From Ooceraea biroi (lineage: Eukaryota; Arthropoda; Insecta; Hymenoptera; Formicidae), in the NCBI RefSeq assembly GCF_003672135.1, contig NC_039516.1, positions 8,539,838 to 8,603,837 of the forward strand: 64,000 nucleotides of DNA. The letters run 5' to 3'. Positions 22,970 to 30,775 of this stretch are shown here, one piece after another. The notes beneath the pieces were generated by a model. It saw only the letters and a list, made by a program, of their open reading frames with translations, ran no database searches and was not told where the DNA came from. A program made the position numbers and the translations under genes. Every line of letters starts with the position of its first letter. Within the stretch, counting starts at the first letter, position 1.

Positions 22970-23302
22970 ATGGTGCTTCGCGAAACGTTGCGAAAATTTT
23001 TTATCGTTGGTGGCAACTTGAATGGTCGAATAGAGGCATCCGAGTATTTGTGTAAATTATCGGACAATGATGAGGATAATTATTATGTATTTCGATGTTT
23101 CGCGGGACTGTGCACGAACACAATGTTGAGTGTAATGGTGCTGCTCGGACATTGTACCGATGATAGACGATTGATTGCAATCATCAATGACATTATGGAA
23201 ACGCGAGTATGCTTCGACCATAAAGAGGAAGACGCGGGGGATCACATCGGCGAGTTTCTGCGACGAAACGAAAATGTGCGAGAAAGAGGTAATAGTAAAT
23301 AA
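22970..23302 (+). CDS. Polinton left-end hypothetical protein, 110 aa
   Basis: The ATG at 22970 (MVLRETLRKFF) is the first Met after an acceptor-like TTGCCGCAG; a longer frame from 22868 overlaps the end of the repeat and lacks a better start. The product is soluble-looking, with YLCKLSDNDEDNYYVFRCFA, a hydrophobic CTNTMLSVMVLLGHC segment and an acidic/basic tail (HKEEDAGDHIGEFLRRNENV). A GT-AG intron (about 23287-23361) near its end would alter only the last few residues. I do not recognise the family. Its position next to the terminal repeat, with genuine codon structure, supports it being a real accessory gene. Confidence 0.5.
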   Translation: MVLRETLRKFFIVGGNLNGRIEASEYLCKLSDNDEDNYYVFRCFAGLCTNTMLSVMVLLGHCTDDRRLIAIINDIMETRVCFDHKEEDAGDHIGEFLRRNENVRERGNSK

Positions 23303-23559
23303 CAATTATTACAAGAGGAAGCCGCTCTTGTTCTTCACCTTAATAACTATTTATTTCGTAGGATGCTCCGAGGAATAATCCAATCAGAACGCGCACAACA
23401 TGCCACTCATCGCCATCTCATCAGGTGAGAAAACACTTAAAGAGTGTTATGTGTAAAATATGTACGTGCCTAACTAACGAACATATTGTATTTGTAGATG
23501 AGGAACAATGAAATAATACTACTTAGTGAGAGAGAGACAAAGTTGTGTGTGTAAAAAAC

Positions 23560-23940
23560 ATGGAAATGGAAGGGGACAATAATTTCGAACGTTTATTGAA
23601 TGAAGACAGCGAAGAAGAAGCGGTATCGGACGAAAGCGCTTACCACAGTGATCATGAGTATCGTGAGGATAATACTGAGAAGACAGTGCCTAACGTTCAA
23701 CTCCTCGCTCTCGGACGTACGAAAGTGTGCGCCATATATTTCTATTACACTACCGGTGGTAGTGTACTCCTGTGTACCCCGTGCATGATCACGCTGGTGG
23801 ACGGACAACCCGGAGCAATGTACGCCGTGCGAGAGCACGTAATCGCCATGCATAACGACGTGGAATGGCACTACTGTTTGAACTGCCATGATCCGCTGCT
23901 AATGATACTGCCGTGCAACATGTGTCCGATATGCATGTAA
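23560..23940 (+). CDS. Polinton hypothetical protein with Cys-rich C-terminus, 126 aa
   Basis: The first ATG is at 23560 (MEMEGDNNFERLL); the frame is open slightly upstream from a GTG only. The N-terminal 45 residues are strongly acidic (NEDSEEEAVSDESAYHSDHE). A compact domain follows with VCAIYFYYTTGGSVLLCTPC, then HYCLNCHDPLLMILPCNMCP, i.e. three CxxC pairs plus histidines, which looks like a zinc ribbon or treble-clef fold. The acidic tail plus zinc knuckle suggests a nucleic-acid or protein-interaction role; this is inference. It is followed by 360 bp of AT-rich spacer. Confidence 0.55.
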   Translation: MEMEGDNNFERLLNEDSEEEAVSDESAYHSDHEYREDNTEKTVPNVQLLALGRTKVCAIYFYYTTGGSVLLCTPCMITLVDGQPGAMYAVREHVIAMHNDVEWHYCLNCHDPLLMILPCNMCPICM

Positions 23941-24301
23941 TACAAAAACATTGAACAATACCAGTGTTAATACGCGAGCGGAACACGAGTGCGACAGTTG
24001 AATTCATTGTTATTAACAAACAGTATATTTAAAGAGAACATATTTTTATATTTTATGATATGAAATAATATAAGTATGTATAATTAGTATGTATATATAA
24101 GGAAGAGGAAGAGGAGAATGCATAAAAAGCAAATTGTAATAAAATAATAAAAATATATAATTAATGAAATAAAACAATAGAATGCATAAAAAGTAAATTA
24201 TAATACAATAATAAAGATATATATAATAAAAACTGTATATATAATAATGTACATGTATATACTAGTATGAAAAATAAAAAAGAAAAAAATATATAAACGG
24301 A
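23941..24301. other. AT-rich spacer in Polinton
   Basis: Contains several AATAAA/ATAATA runs usable as polyadenylation signals for the genes converging on it from both sides (23560-23940 plus strand, 24302-24804 minus strand). A direct duplication AGAATGCATAAAAAG lies near 24116 and 24180. No gene. Confidence 0.6.
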
Positions 24302-24804
24302 TCATTCCCAAATTTCGGCCGTGTAGGGAGGATCTACCCCAAATAAAATTCTTAAGCTACAAATATCGTCCTCCCACGAGTTTGTCCATCGGTCTTCCCA
24401 GGATTGTTGGACATCCCTGTGTTTTTTACGCTCATGGCGCACCCATTTCATGTGTTCCACATTAATAAACTTCGATATGCGGATCATCCACCGAGGCACC
24501 CGCTGAAAAAAAAATATCTATCAGAAGAATGTTGTTAATAATACATGACAATGAATAGATATGCCTACCGTAGGTGGTGGGAACGCAAGGTGCACTGATC
24601 GATGTAGCGGAACCTCTACAACGGGGGTGGCATCCACTAGGAGAAACTAAAACAAAGTTATTATCGACTTTATTAGCAGTGTAAGTGACACTCGCAACGA
24701 CTGTCACCCTCATCCAATGTAGTTGATAAGGTACTTACCGCTGTTTGCGGAAATGTCACGTGTAACTCATCCGCGTTAAACTGCTCCTCCTCCTCCCCAT
24801 GCAT
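24302..24804 (-). CDS. Spliced Polinton accessory gene, FINVEHMKW type, 114 aa
   Basis: Three exons, all joined in phase 0 by GT-AG introns: 24739-24804 (ATG CAT GGG..., acidic start MHGEEEEQFNAD), 24569-24646 and 24302-24502; introns are 92 and 66 bp with GTAAGT and GTAGGC donors and pyrimidine-rich acceptors. The last exon encodes IRISKFINVEHMKWVRHERK, a charged helix, and ends in a tryptophan-containing acidic tail before TGA at 24302. A second gene of this Polinton (30714-31440) shares the FIN-EHMKW-ER core, so the two are paralogues. I do not recognise the family. The short basic-aromatic core could be a DNA- or protein-binding helix. Confidence 0.6.
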
Positions 24805-25119
24805 CTTGGCGTTAAACTGCTTTCACATGATTTTTAAATGACTGCAATAACTGTACTGAATGAGACTCGCAATAAGCGGACGCGTGACAATGGAAGCCCA
24901 TGCTCATAGGGTAGGGTGATCAGATGAAAACAACAGTCAACAAAGATAAAGCACGTTCCCCGCGATTACTCGATAGCCGCATATACCTGTGTCCGCATAT
25001 TGGTACAATAAGAAAACCGCGACGTGTGTGTGATGTCATGGAGAGTCCGCCGTAATAGGGGACGGGGGAGGACAAAATAGAATAAAAAACGCAGACGCAA
25101 GTTGTAATAAGGAATGCAG
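24805..25119. other. Spacer between Polinton accessory genes
   Basis: No ORF with coding character. It should hold the promoter of the minus-strand gene starting at 24804 and the 3' end of the next minus-strand gene. Confidence 0.4.
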
Positions 25120-25120
25120 T

Positions 25121-25642
25121 TTATTTCAGGCGGTTCGACCACCAATTGTAGAGTTTGAATACATTTTGTAAGGCGCAATGTTTCACATGGTATCCACATC
25201 GAAATGTATTTACTATATCTAATTTATATAAAGGAACGATATCTTCGTAGTCCACGTCCAAAGTCTCGACGAATACATCATCTCGCGCATCGTCTTGAAG
25301 CAAATCGTGCAGCCATTCGTGCTTCTCGTGTCCCTTGACGTACACGAGGGGTACTGTTTCATTATCATCCTCTTTGTTCGTCGTGCCCACCACCGCCTTC
25401 GTGATCAGGCGCCTAGCCCATCGATACGGAACCGTTCCAACGTCCCATGATAGTCCGTGATGATTCGCCGTTAACCAGGACGCTTGCGATCTCTCAGATT
25501 TTAAGAGATCGTACCACGATCCGTAGGGTTCAAAGATGTAGTGCGAGAGAACACATCCCTCGCTGAGAGCGGCAAATTCCTTCACGACGAAGTTTCTGCC
25601 GACGATGAAGTCTTACAGGTCCACAAACGTCGGTACGGACAT
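25121..25642 (-). pseudogene. Polinton conserved accessory protein, stop-interrupted, ~173 aa
   Basis: The ATG at 25642 (MSVPTFVDL) is followed after nine codons by TAA (25613-25615), and the same frame then continues DFIVGRNFVVKEFAALSEG to the terminal TAA at 25121. Conserved-looking blocks are HYIFEPYGSWYDLL, NHHGLSWDVG, PLVYVKGHEKHEWLHDLL and a C-terminal C/H-containing YHVKHCALQNVF. The D...KEFA...HGL.WD.G...VYVKG..K..WL layout is shared with uncharacterised insect mobile-element proteins and is faintly like an RNase H-fold exonuclease; that fold call is low confidence. AATAAA overlaps the stop codon (25120-25125). It sits directly downstream of the major capsid gene on the same strand. 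Confidence 0.6.
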
Positions 25643-25717
25643 GACGAGTTTCCCTGGATAATGACCACACTCGCAACGGTCCGTAGTTATAAAGAGATAT
25701 CTGCTGACGATGCAATT

Positions 25718-26920
25718 TTACACAATTCTGTGCACAACGTTGGTCAATGGACTGTATTCGACCACGCGATCGTGCATTATGAGGCAGTAGGCGGTAGTAT
25801 TCGCAGGTATGTTCTCTTTGCAGTCAAACTCTAATCGTACATCTACGGTAGCACTCTTGATCGACTCGTTCTGTCGCGAACAATCGATAACCACGAAAGA
25901 ACCGCGAAGAAGAAAGTTGGTAGTGGTCAAATATGCCTCGGCGCAGTCGCATCCATAATACGCCCTACGAAAACGTGAATACATGTCGTAAAGGATGGCG
26001 TATTTGTTCCTCTCAAAATCCAAATTCAGGTCGTCGTATGGATAGCATTTCGAGTTTAGATACAATTTCACGTTGGTTAACTTGCAGTCGTCGAATATAG
26101 TAACGTCCTGGGACATTACATTTTTACGCCCAGTCTGCAATGCAAAGATCACGTATCGCGGTTTCTCCAGCTGAGTCGCGGCCTTGACAGTCCACGAGTG
26201 CTTGGTGGTGCTCTGTAGTAGAGGAAACTCGTACAAATCCCACGATCGGAATGTCATGCTCAGATATCGTCCGCTCTTCAAGGCTCGTAGCATCGATAGC
26301 TTATTGACTGCATTCAGTAACACATGCGGCATTCGCCACTGTATCTTGAACAGCTCAATCTTTGGTTCCAGCGCGGGATCTCCCAGTAGACTATTGTTGT
26401 CGTTGCGCGATCGTATTAGAATCAGCTCATGACGAGCGTTGATCACCACGCGTTTGTAATCCTCGCAAAATCCCAGTAACATAGAGAGCGGTACACAAAA
26501 ATTAAAGTTTCCATCCACATTATCAATATATGTATCCCAACTGGCATTACCCAGGGTCACGCCTTTGTCGAGTGTTAACAATGTATAGTTTTTGAGTGTC
26601 GAGGTCATTCCAACATTTTTGTTGCGATCAATTTCCACTCCGTCAAGTTCGTAGCGTATCTCATCGAACATGAACGCCACGCAATTATTCCCCAATACCA
26701 CATTAGAGCCCTCAATGGCTCTGTTTGTTGTTAGTTTGCCCTCGACGTACAGAAAGCTCTGACACGGTAAGGTATACAAATCTTGCTGCTGTATGGGTAT
26801 TCGTATCCCACCGCTGTGTCCCAATAGCGTGTTGGCGTACGGATTATACGTATGAGTCTCAATCTTGACGATGCGATCGTCGAAGACTGGTTCACTTCCG
26901 ATATTCAAAATGTCAATCAT
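25718..26920 (-). CDS. MCP: Polinton major capsid protein (double jelly-roll)
   Basis: An uninterrupted 400-codon frame with a clear ATG (MIDILNIGSEPVFDDRIVKI). The start, the C-terminal segment NIPANTTAYCLIMHDRVVEY and the overall beta-rich, loop-rich composition match the Polinton major capsid family, predicted to form the double jelly-roll capsomer of adenovirus/PRD1-like virions. It is downstream of the small ORF and the minor capsid gene in the usual capsid block. It is one of the few core genes here without a visible lesion, so purifying selection until recently, or chance, is possible. Only the protein type is asserted; particle formation by this copy is not. Confidence 0.88.
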   Translation of the reverse strand: MIDILNIGSEPVFDDRIVKIETHTYNPYANTLLGHSGGIRIPIQQQDLYTLPCQSFLYVEGKLTTNRAIEGSNVVLGNNCVAFMFDEIRYELDGVEIDRNKNVGMTSTLKNYTLLTLDKGVTLGNASWDTYIDNVDGNFNFCVPLSMLLGFCEDYKRVVINARHELILIRSRNDNNSLLGDPALEPKIELFKIQWRMPHVLLNAVNKLSMLRALKSGRYLSMTFRSWDLYEFPLLQSTTKHSWTVKAATQLEKPRYVIFALQTGRKNVMSQDVTIFDDCKLTNVKLYLNSKCYPYDDLNLDFERNKYAILYDMYSRFRRAYYGCDCAEAYLTTTNFLLRGSFVVIDCSRQNESIKSATVDVRLEFDCKENIPANTTAYCLIMHDRVVEYSPLTNVVHRIV

Positions 26921-26933
26921 TTTTTCCCCGCGA

Positions 26934-27107
26934 TTAGGTATTTCGTACTCTGAAGCCCAAAGATTTCAAAAATTCAACGTTTGATGCACTGAGTTTCTTC
27001 GTATTCGATTTTACAAAGTCAATGTTCGGCAGCTTTAGTTTATCGAATGTCACAGCAGTTCTTACAACAGTATCACGCATGTGCTCCGTTTCGTTCAGAA
27101 CGAGCAT
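26934..27107 (-). CDS. Small ORF between the two capsid genes, 57 aa
   Basis: From an ATG at 27107 (MLVLNETEHMRDTVVRTAVT) to TAA at 26934-26936, 13 bp upstream of the major capsid start. The sequence is amphipathic, with KLPNIDFVKSN and a basic terminal GFRVRNT. Tight packing between two capsid genes on one strand and the lack of any competing frame support a real gene. No family is recognised; a capsid-associated or chaperone-like function would be a guess. Confidence 0.45.
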   Translation of the reverse strand: MLVLNETEHMRDTVVRTAVTFDKLKLPNIDFVKSNTKKLSASNVEFLKSLGFRVRNT

Positions 27108-27127
27108 CTCATCTTACACTACACACA

Positions 27128-27862
27128 CTATCGTTGTCGCCGTCGTACGTGTAATCTGACGGTAATCTCCTCACCGCGAAAATCAAGTAATCGCCCGTCT
27201 TGATCCACAACACGTAACGTCAGATCCGTAATGCACCGTGCGATAATCGGCAGGTAAATGATCTGCGCAGGTGTTTCCGATAACTTATATCCTGGTGGCA
27301 CGCGCGGCGAAAATTCGTGTATCGTGTGCACACGCGTACCGTTGCTGTACGCACCGGCGGTCACGTTACACTCTATGCGAATAATGTTCACGTTCATGAT
27401 ATTAACCGATACGTCCGATTCGTGCCATTTTCGCGGTTGCAATATCCGATTCGACGAGAATCCCAGTAGCGATCCAATGTTGTTCGGTTTCTTAAAGTTT
27501 ATTCGATAGGCACACTTGATTTCGCTCCGTATCGTATTGTGATTAGCACGAAGCACTATCGGATACTCCTCATCATCGATGTTTTTGGCATTATCGCTGG
27601 AACCAGCTACGTGTCGTTCAATCGCACGCTTCAGATACTCATCTATGGCGTGTAGTTCGTACGATCCTTCGGGTATAGTAATTTCCTTGTCGTCTTTACC
27701 AAAGTAAAATTTATTATTCGAGGAATTCACGTTCGGTATCGTGTAATACGTTTCAAAATCCATAAGTCCGAGCTCGTACCCATCATCGCTCAAATCAATC
27801 GCGGGAAAGTAGTTTACCGCGAAGGTGCTACTCTTCCCGGTTAGCGTAAGTGTCAGCGACAT
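27128..27862 (-). CDS. mCP: Polinton minor capsid (penton-type, single jelly-roll) protein
   Basis: A frame of 244 residues from the ATG at 27862 (MSLTLTLTGKSSTF); a longer frame starts only with TTG and overlaps the protease end. It shows IPEGSYELHAIDEYLKRAI, NNIGSLLGFSSN, NIMNVNIIRIECNVTAGAYS and IIYLPIIARCITDLTLRVVD, ending in an arginine-rich tail. This matches the Polinton minor capsid family, equivalent to the vertex penton base of related virions. No stop or frameshift is visible. It lies between the protease and the small ORF/MCP, the standard order of the morphogenesis block. Confidence 0.82.
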   Translation of the reverse strand: MSLTLTLTGKSSTFAVNYFPAIDLSDDGYELGLMDFETYYTIPNVNSSNNKFYFGKDDKEITIPEGSYELHAIDEYLKRAIERHVAGSSDNAKNIDDEEYPIVLRANHNTIRSEIKCAYRINFKKPNNIGSLLGFSSNRILQPRKWHESDVSVNIMNVNIIRIECNVTAGAYSNGTRVHTIHEFSPRVPPGYKLSETPAQIIYLPIIARCITDLTLRVVDQDGRLLDFRGEEITVRLHVRRRQR

Positions 27863-27896
27863 GTTCGAGCGAATACTGAGCGCCGATCGCGGAATG

Positions 27897-28274
27897 TTAT
27901 GGTTTAAATGTTTTGCCAACCGTCTGGAGAAACTTCAGGCACAATTGTCCGCAAATGCTCTGATCGTACGTTTGATACGCGGTACGATTGTACTCAATTT
28001 TCACCGCGTTATGTCAGAGATAGCGCACCAAGTCCCTCGGTGGTCGAAGATTCCCAAAACTGTCAAAATATATAACGCGATCTCCTCGCTTCGCATACGC
28101 TACCCAATGCGTGTCCGGGCCTTCCGCGTCATCCAAATTCACAATACCGCTCTCGTTTCGACCAACTCCGTCCATCGGTAGGGCATTACGCATAAATACA
28201 CCTCTAAAAAACGGTATGCGCATACGATTAGCCAAGTTTTCCAATTGTATATTGGTGGTTATACCCGTAGGCAT
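27897..28274 (-). pseudogene. PRO: Adenovirus-type cysteine protease, in-frame stop before the catalytic Cys
   Basis: Start ATG at 28274 (MPTGITTNIQLENLANRMRI), inside the end of the upstream gene. The block IPFFRGVFMRNALP, then DTHWVAYAKRGDRVIYFDSF with the catalytic His and Asp, fits the adenain (C5) family. A TGA at 28014-28016 follows PRDLVRYL; the frame then continues into QSICGQLCLKFLQ, which carries the nucleophilic Cys, and ends at TAA 27897. The stop therefore removes one member of the His-Asp-Cys triad. The family cleaves capsid precursors during virion maturation. Apart from the stop, length and motif order are normal for a Polinton protease. Confidence 0.88.
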
Positions 28275-29174
28275 TCTTATCGTCTTTTTGACGTTTTTTT
28301 TTCCCACCATTCTTCTTCTTCGAGATACCCTTTCCACGCTTGTACGGAACGAGATAAAGTCCCTGACCTTCCATAGCGCGATTGTGACGGTGCATTTCGT
28401 CCAGCTGACGCCGCGCGGCCTTGTTGTCATTCACCGCTTTCGCGACTCCCGCTGCCCCCGCAGCCAACGATCCGATTACTCCCAGCAACGGCAGCAGTGG
28501 CAGGACACCGCCGCGTCTCGCTATCGGAAGCATTCGTTTCTTCGGTACTCTTCTGATAGTCATCTTTTTCTTCGTCTTCATACCCATGCCCAATTTGGTC
28601 TTGGTTTTCATAGCTATCCAAACTGTTGTAGCGGCAGCTCTCTCTCTCAGAGTCGAATCCCTCGCGAAAATGCGTTCTCGCGCCCTTTCGGCGAGTATCT
28701 TATCCGCCGCGTGTCTGTTGTCAAGATCGTTGCTACGTAGGTACGCTATATTGTGCTCGCGACACACCGCGTCCAAGGAATTGATACCTCGATCGCCTCT
28801 AGCTAGACGTTCTTCCACACGAGTTCCAGGACCGCAAAACTGATAGCCCGGAATGTGCAGTTCGAAGGGAAGCGCGTTTATCGCACGATTCAGCAAACCT
28901 CCACCTCTCACTACCGTTTTTGGCATGCGTAACAATCTCTGATCAACGGTGCCAGACCGTCGATGTGCGTTTGCTGCCACGGTTGATTGTAATGTTCGCA
29001 ACAGCGGCGATAAGTCTGCACCTCCGAATCCGCCTTTATATGGTCCGGAAGCTTGTTTCACACGCAGTCGATATAGTTCCAACACGCTCTCAACAGAACG
29101 ATCTTCGGCACAAATTGTAACTGTTCAGCGGTTAAGTCGCGAATATCGGAAGGACATGACAGTGTGAAAAACAT
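28228..29174 (-). pseudogene. Phospholipase A2-like virion protein, frameshifted near its start
   Basis: ATG at 29174 (MFFTLSCPSDIRDL...) reads as LTAEQLQFVPKIVLLRACWN; a 1-nt frameshift near 29063 moves into the long frame KQASGPYKGGFGGADL. The PLA2-like domain is HIPGYQFCGPGT...LARGDRGINSLDAVCREHNIAYL, resembling the parvovirus VP1-type/PF08398 fold with its Ca-loop, Cys pair and His. The usual His-Asp of the active helix reads His-Asn here. The C-terminal third is very basic with a hydrophobic GGVLPLLPLLGVIGSLAAGA stretch, a candidate membrane-active peptide, then K/R clusters. In Polintons such proteins are thought to breach host membranes at entry. It overlaps the protease start by 47 bp. 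Confidence 0.8.
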
Positions 29175-29208
29175 TGTGGTACTGATGGCTTTCGCGATTC
29201 CGCCAACC

Positions 29209-29216
29209 TATAAATA
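29209..29216 (+). promoter_or_regulatory. TATA box upstream of the packaging ATPase
   Basis: TATAAATA 36 bp before the ATPase ATG at 29252, in the 77-bp gap between the divergent PLA2 gene and the ATPase. Spacing fits a very short leader. Confidence 0.5.
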
Positions 29217-29251
29217 GTCGTTCGACTCCCCTCCTCCTAGCAAGTGTAAAT

Positions 29252-29956
29252 ATGAGATTCGTGCGACAACCGTTGACGATACGCGTCACAAATTTGGACG
29301 ATAGAACGCGGGTACTATCGGAGAATGAGGTACGCAGACATGGAAAACTGTTGCCACACACGATACGTGCGATTGTTTGTGGGCCCTCGAATTGTGGCAA
29401 GACCAACGTGCTGATAAGTCTGTTGGAAAGTCCGCACGGTGTACGTTTCGAGAACGTGTACGTGTACTCGAAATCGTTGCAACAGCCCAAATATCGGTAC
29501 TTGGAAAATGTATTGTCACCGATTGAAGAAATTGGCTACTTCACGTTCTCTAATAACAGTGACGTCATTCCACCAAGCGAGGCGCGTCCAAACTCGATCT
29601 TCGTCTTTGATGATGTGGCGTGCGATAAGCAGGATACTGTGAGAGAATACTTTGCGATGGGGCGACACTCGAACGTCGACTGTTTCTATCTCTGTCAGAC
29701 GTATGCAAAGATATCCAAGCATCTTATACGCGACAACGCGAACCTGCTGATCTTGTTTAAACAGGATGGTACCAACTTGAAACACGTGTACAACGATCAC
29801 GTGAATACCGACATGCCGTACGATGATTTTTGCGCATTGTGTCGCAGTTGTTGGCAACGCAAATACGGTTTTGTAGTGATAGACAAGGACAGCGCGATCA
29901 CTAATGGGCGGTATAGAAGTGGATTTAATGAGTTTGCGATACCACAAAGTGGTTAG
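29252..29956 (+). CDS. ATP: Polinton packaging ATPase (FtsK/HerA, A32-like)
   Basis: An uninterrupted 234-residue frame from the ATG at 29252. Walker A is IVCGPSNCGKTNVL (about residues 41-54), Walker B SIFVFDDVACDK (about 115-126), and the arginine-rich sensor region is FAMGRHSNVDCFYLCQTYAK. This is the genome-packaging ATPase that pumps DNA into the capsid in the PRD1/adeno-like lineage, and length and motif order are normal for the family. It is transcribed divergently from the capsid/protease/PLA2 block. No lesion is visible. Confidence 0.9.
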   Translation: MRFVRQPLTIRVTNLDDRTRVLSENEVRRHGKLLPHTIRAIVCGPSNCGKTNVLISLLESPHGVRFENVYVYSKSLQQPKYRYLENVLSPIEEIGYFTFSNNSDVIPPSEARPNSIFVFDDVACDKQDTVREYFAMGRHSNVDCFYLCQTYAKISKHLIRDNANLLILFKQDGTNLKHVYNDHVNTDMPYDDFCALCRSCWQRKYGFVVIDKDSAITNGRYRSGFNEFAIPQSG

Positions 29957-30002
29957 TCACCGTTAATACGTGTTCAGTGAGCCATCCGTACCCCGGTACG
30001 AC

Positions 30003-30158
30003 ATGGCGACGTTCACTGGCGAAACAGATATTCAAGCGCGCGAGAGGATGGTGAAGGCAATTGCGAAAACCAGTGATTCAATCCGCAAGAAACATCGCGC
30101 TCTAAAGACTGGCACGATGGTGGAAGATGCAGCGTTGGAGAGACACTTTAGACCGAAC
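30003..30158 (+). pseudogene. 5' fragment of a Polinton gene truncated by a repeat
   Basis: ATG at 30003 (MATFTGETDIQARERMVKA) follows the ATPase by 46 bp on the same strand. The product begins with a charged helix (IAKTSDSIRKKHRALKTGT, VEDAALERHF) typical of the coiled-coil start of the large uncharacterised Polinton protein that follows the ATPase in insect elements. At about 30158 the sequence changes abruptly to AT-rich repeat and the frame stops soon after. The rest of the gene is not found downstream, so the inserted repeat came with a deletion. Confidence 0.65.
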
Positions 30159-30775
30159 AAATTTTTTTGTCATTCTGTACGATTGTTTTTAAGGTCAAAA
30201 TGACAAAGTGAAAAATCATTCATTTTTACGTTATATTCATCCATTTTCAGCATGGTTACATGTTTTCGAAAAAATTTGGGCAAGTATACCGTTCAATAGA
30301 GCAAAGTTTCAGCTTTAAGAATCCGTTTTTTAAATTGCTGTGCGATGATTTTTACCGGAGTTATGAGCAATCAAAGTAAACAATGCCAATTTTTATTTAA
30401 TCGGCGATAACTCAGTAACAAAAACTCGTAGAAAAATTAAAAAACAGCGTTTTGTAGGGAATACTTCAATCTTTTACAATAAAAAGTCGAGAATTTTCGC
30501 AGAATTGTTTTTGATACGTGACAGACCTTCAAAGTGAAAAGAAATTTCTTATTTTGTCCAGTTCGCAGTTTTTTGTATGTAAAAATTACCAAACGTCACA
30601 GAAATTTAAACTCATGGCAACCGTTCGAAAGTAGAAGTTTCAAGCTTTAAAATCCTTTTTTTAAATTTAAATTTCGTTCATTTTTACCAAAGTTACAGCT
30701 GCTTGAAGTTTGCCTATTTTTTAAGAAAAGTTTGGTGTTCCTCTAATTTTTGTGAGTAGTGTATTAACAAAGGAA
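30158..30775. repeat. AT-rich Tc1/mariner-like relic replacing Polinton sequence
   Basis: The right end reads GTTCCTCTAATTTTTGTGAGTAGTGTA, a terminus style common to insect Tc1/mariner elements. The matching left terminus is absent. The composition is AT-rich in contrast to the Polinton, and no transposase is present. It truncates a plus-strand gene on its left and a minus-strand gene on its right. Confidence 0.55.

Noticed and set aside
22861..23067. Minus-strand frame opposite the first left-end Polinton gene
   Set aside because: It overlaps a longer plus-strand frame with a better start, and no motif is visible.
28111..28740. 209-codon plus-strand frame, and the nearby 28421-28843 frame
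   Set aside because: Both are antisense shadows of the PLA2-like and protease genes, whose family motifs are on the minus strand.
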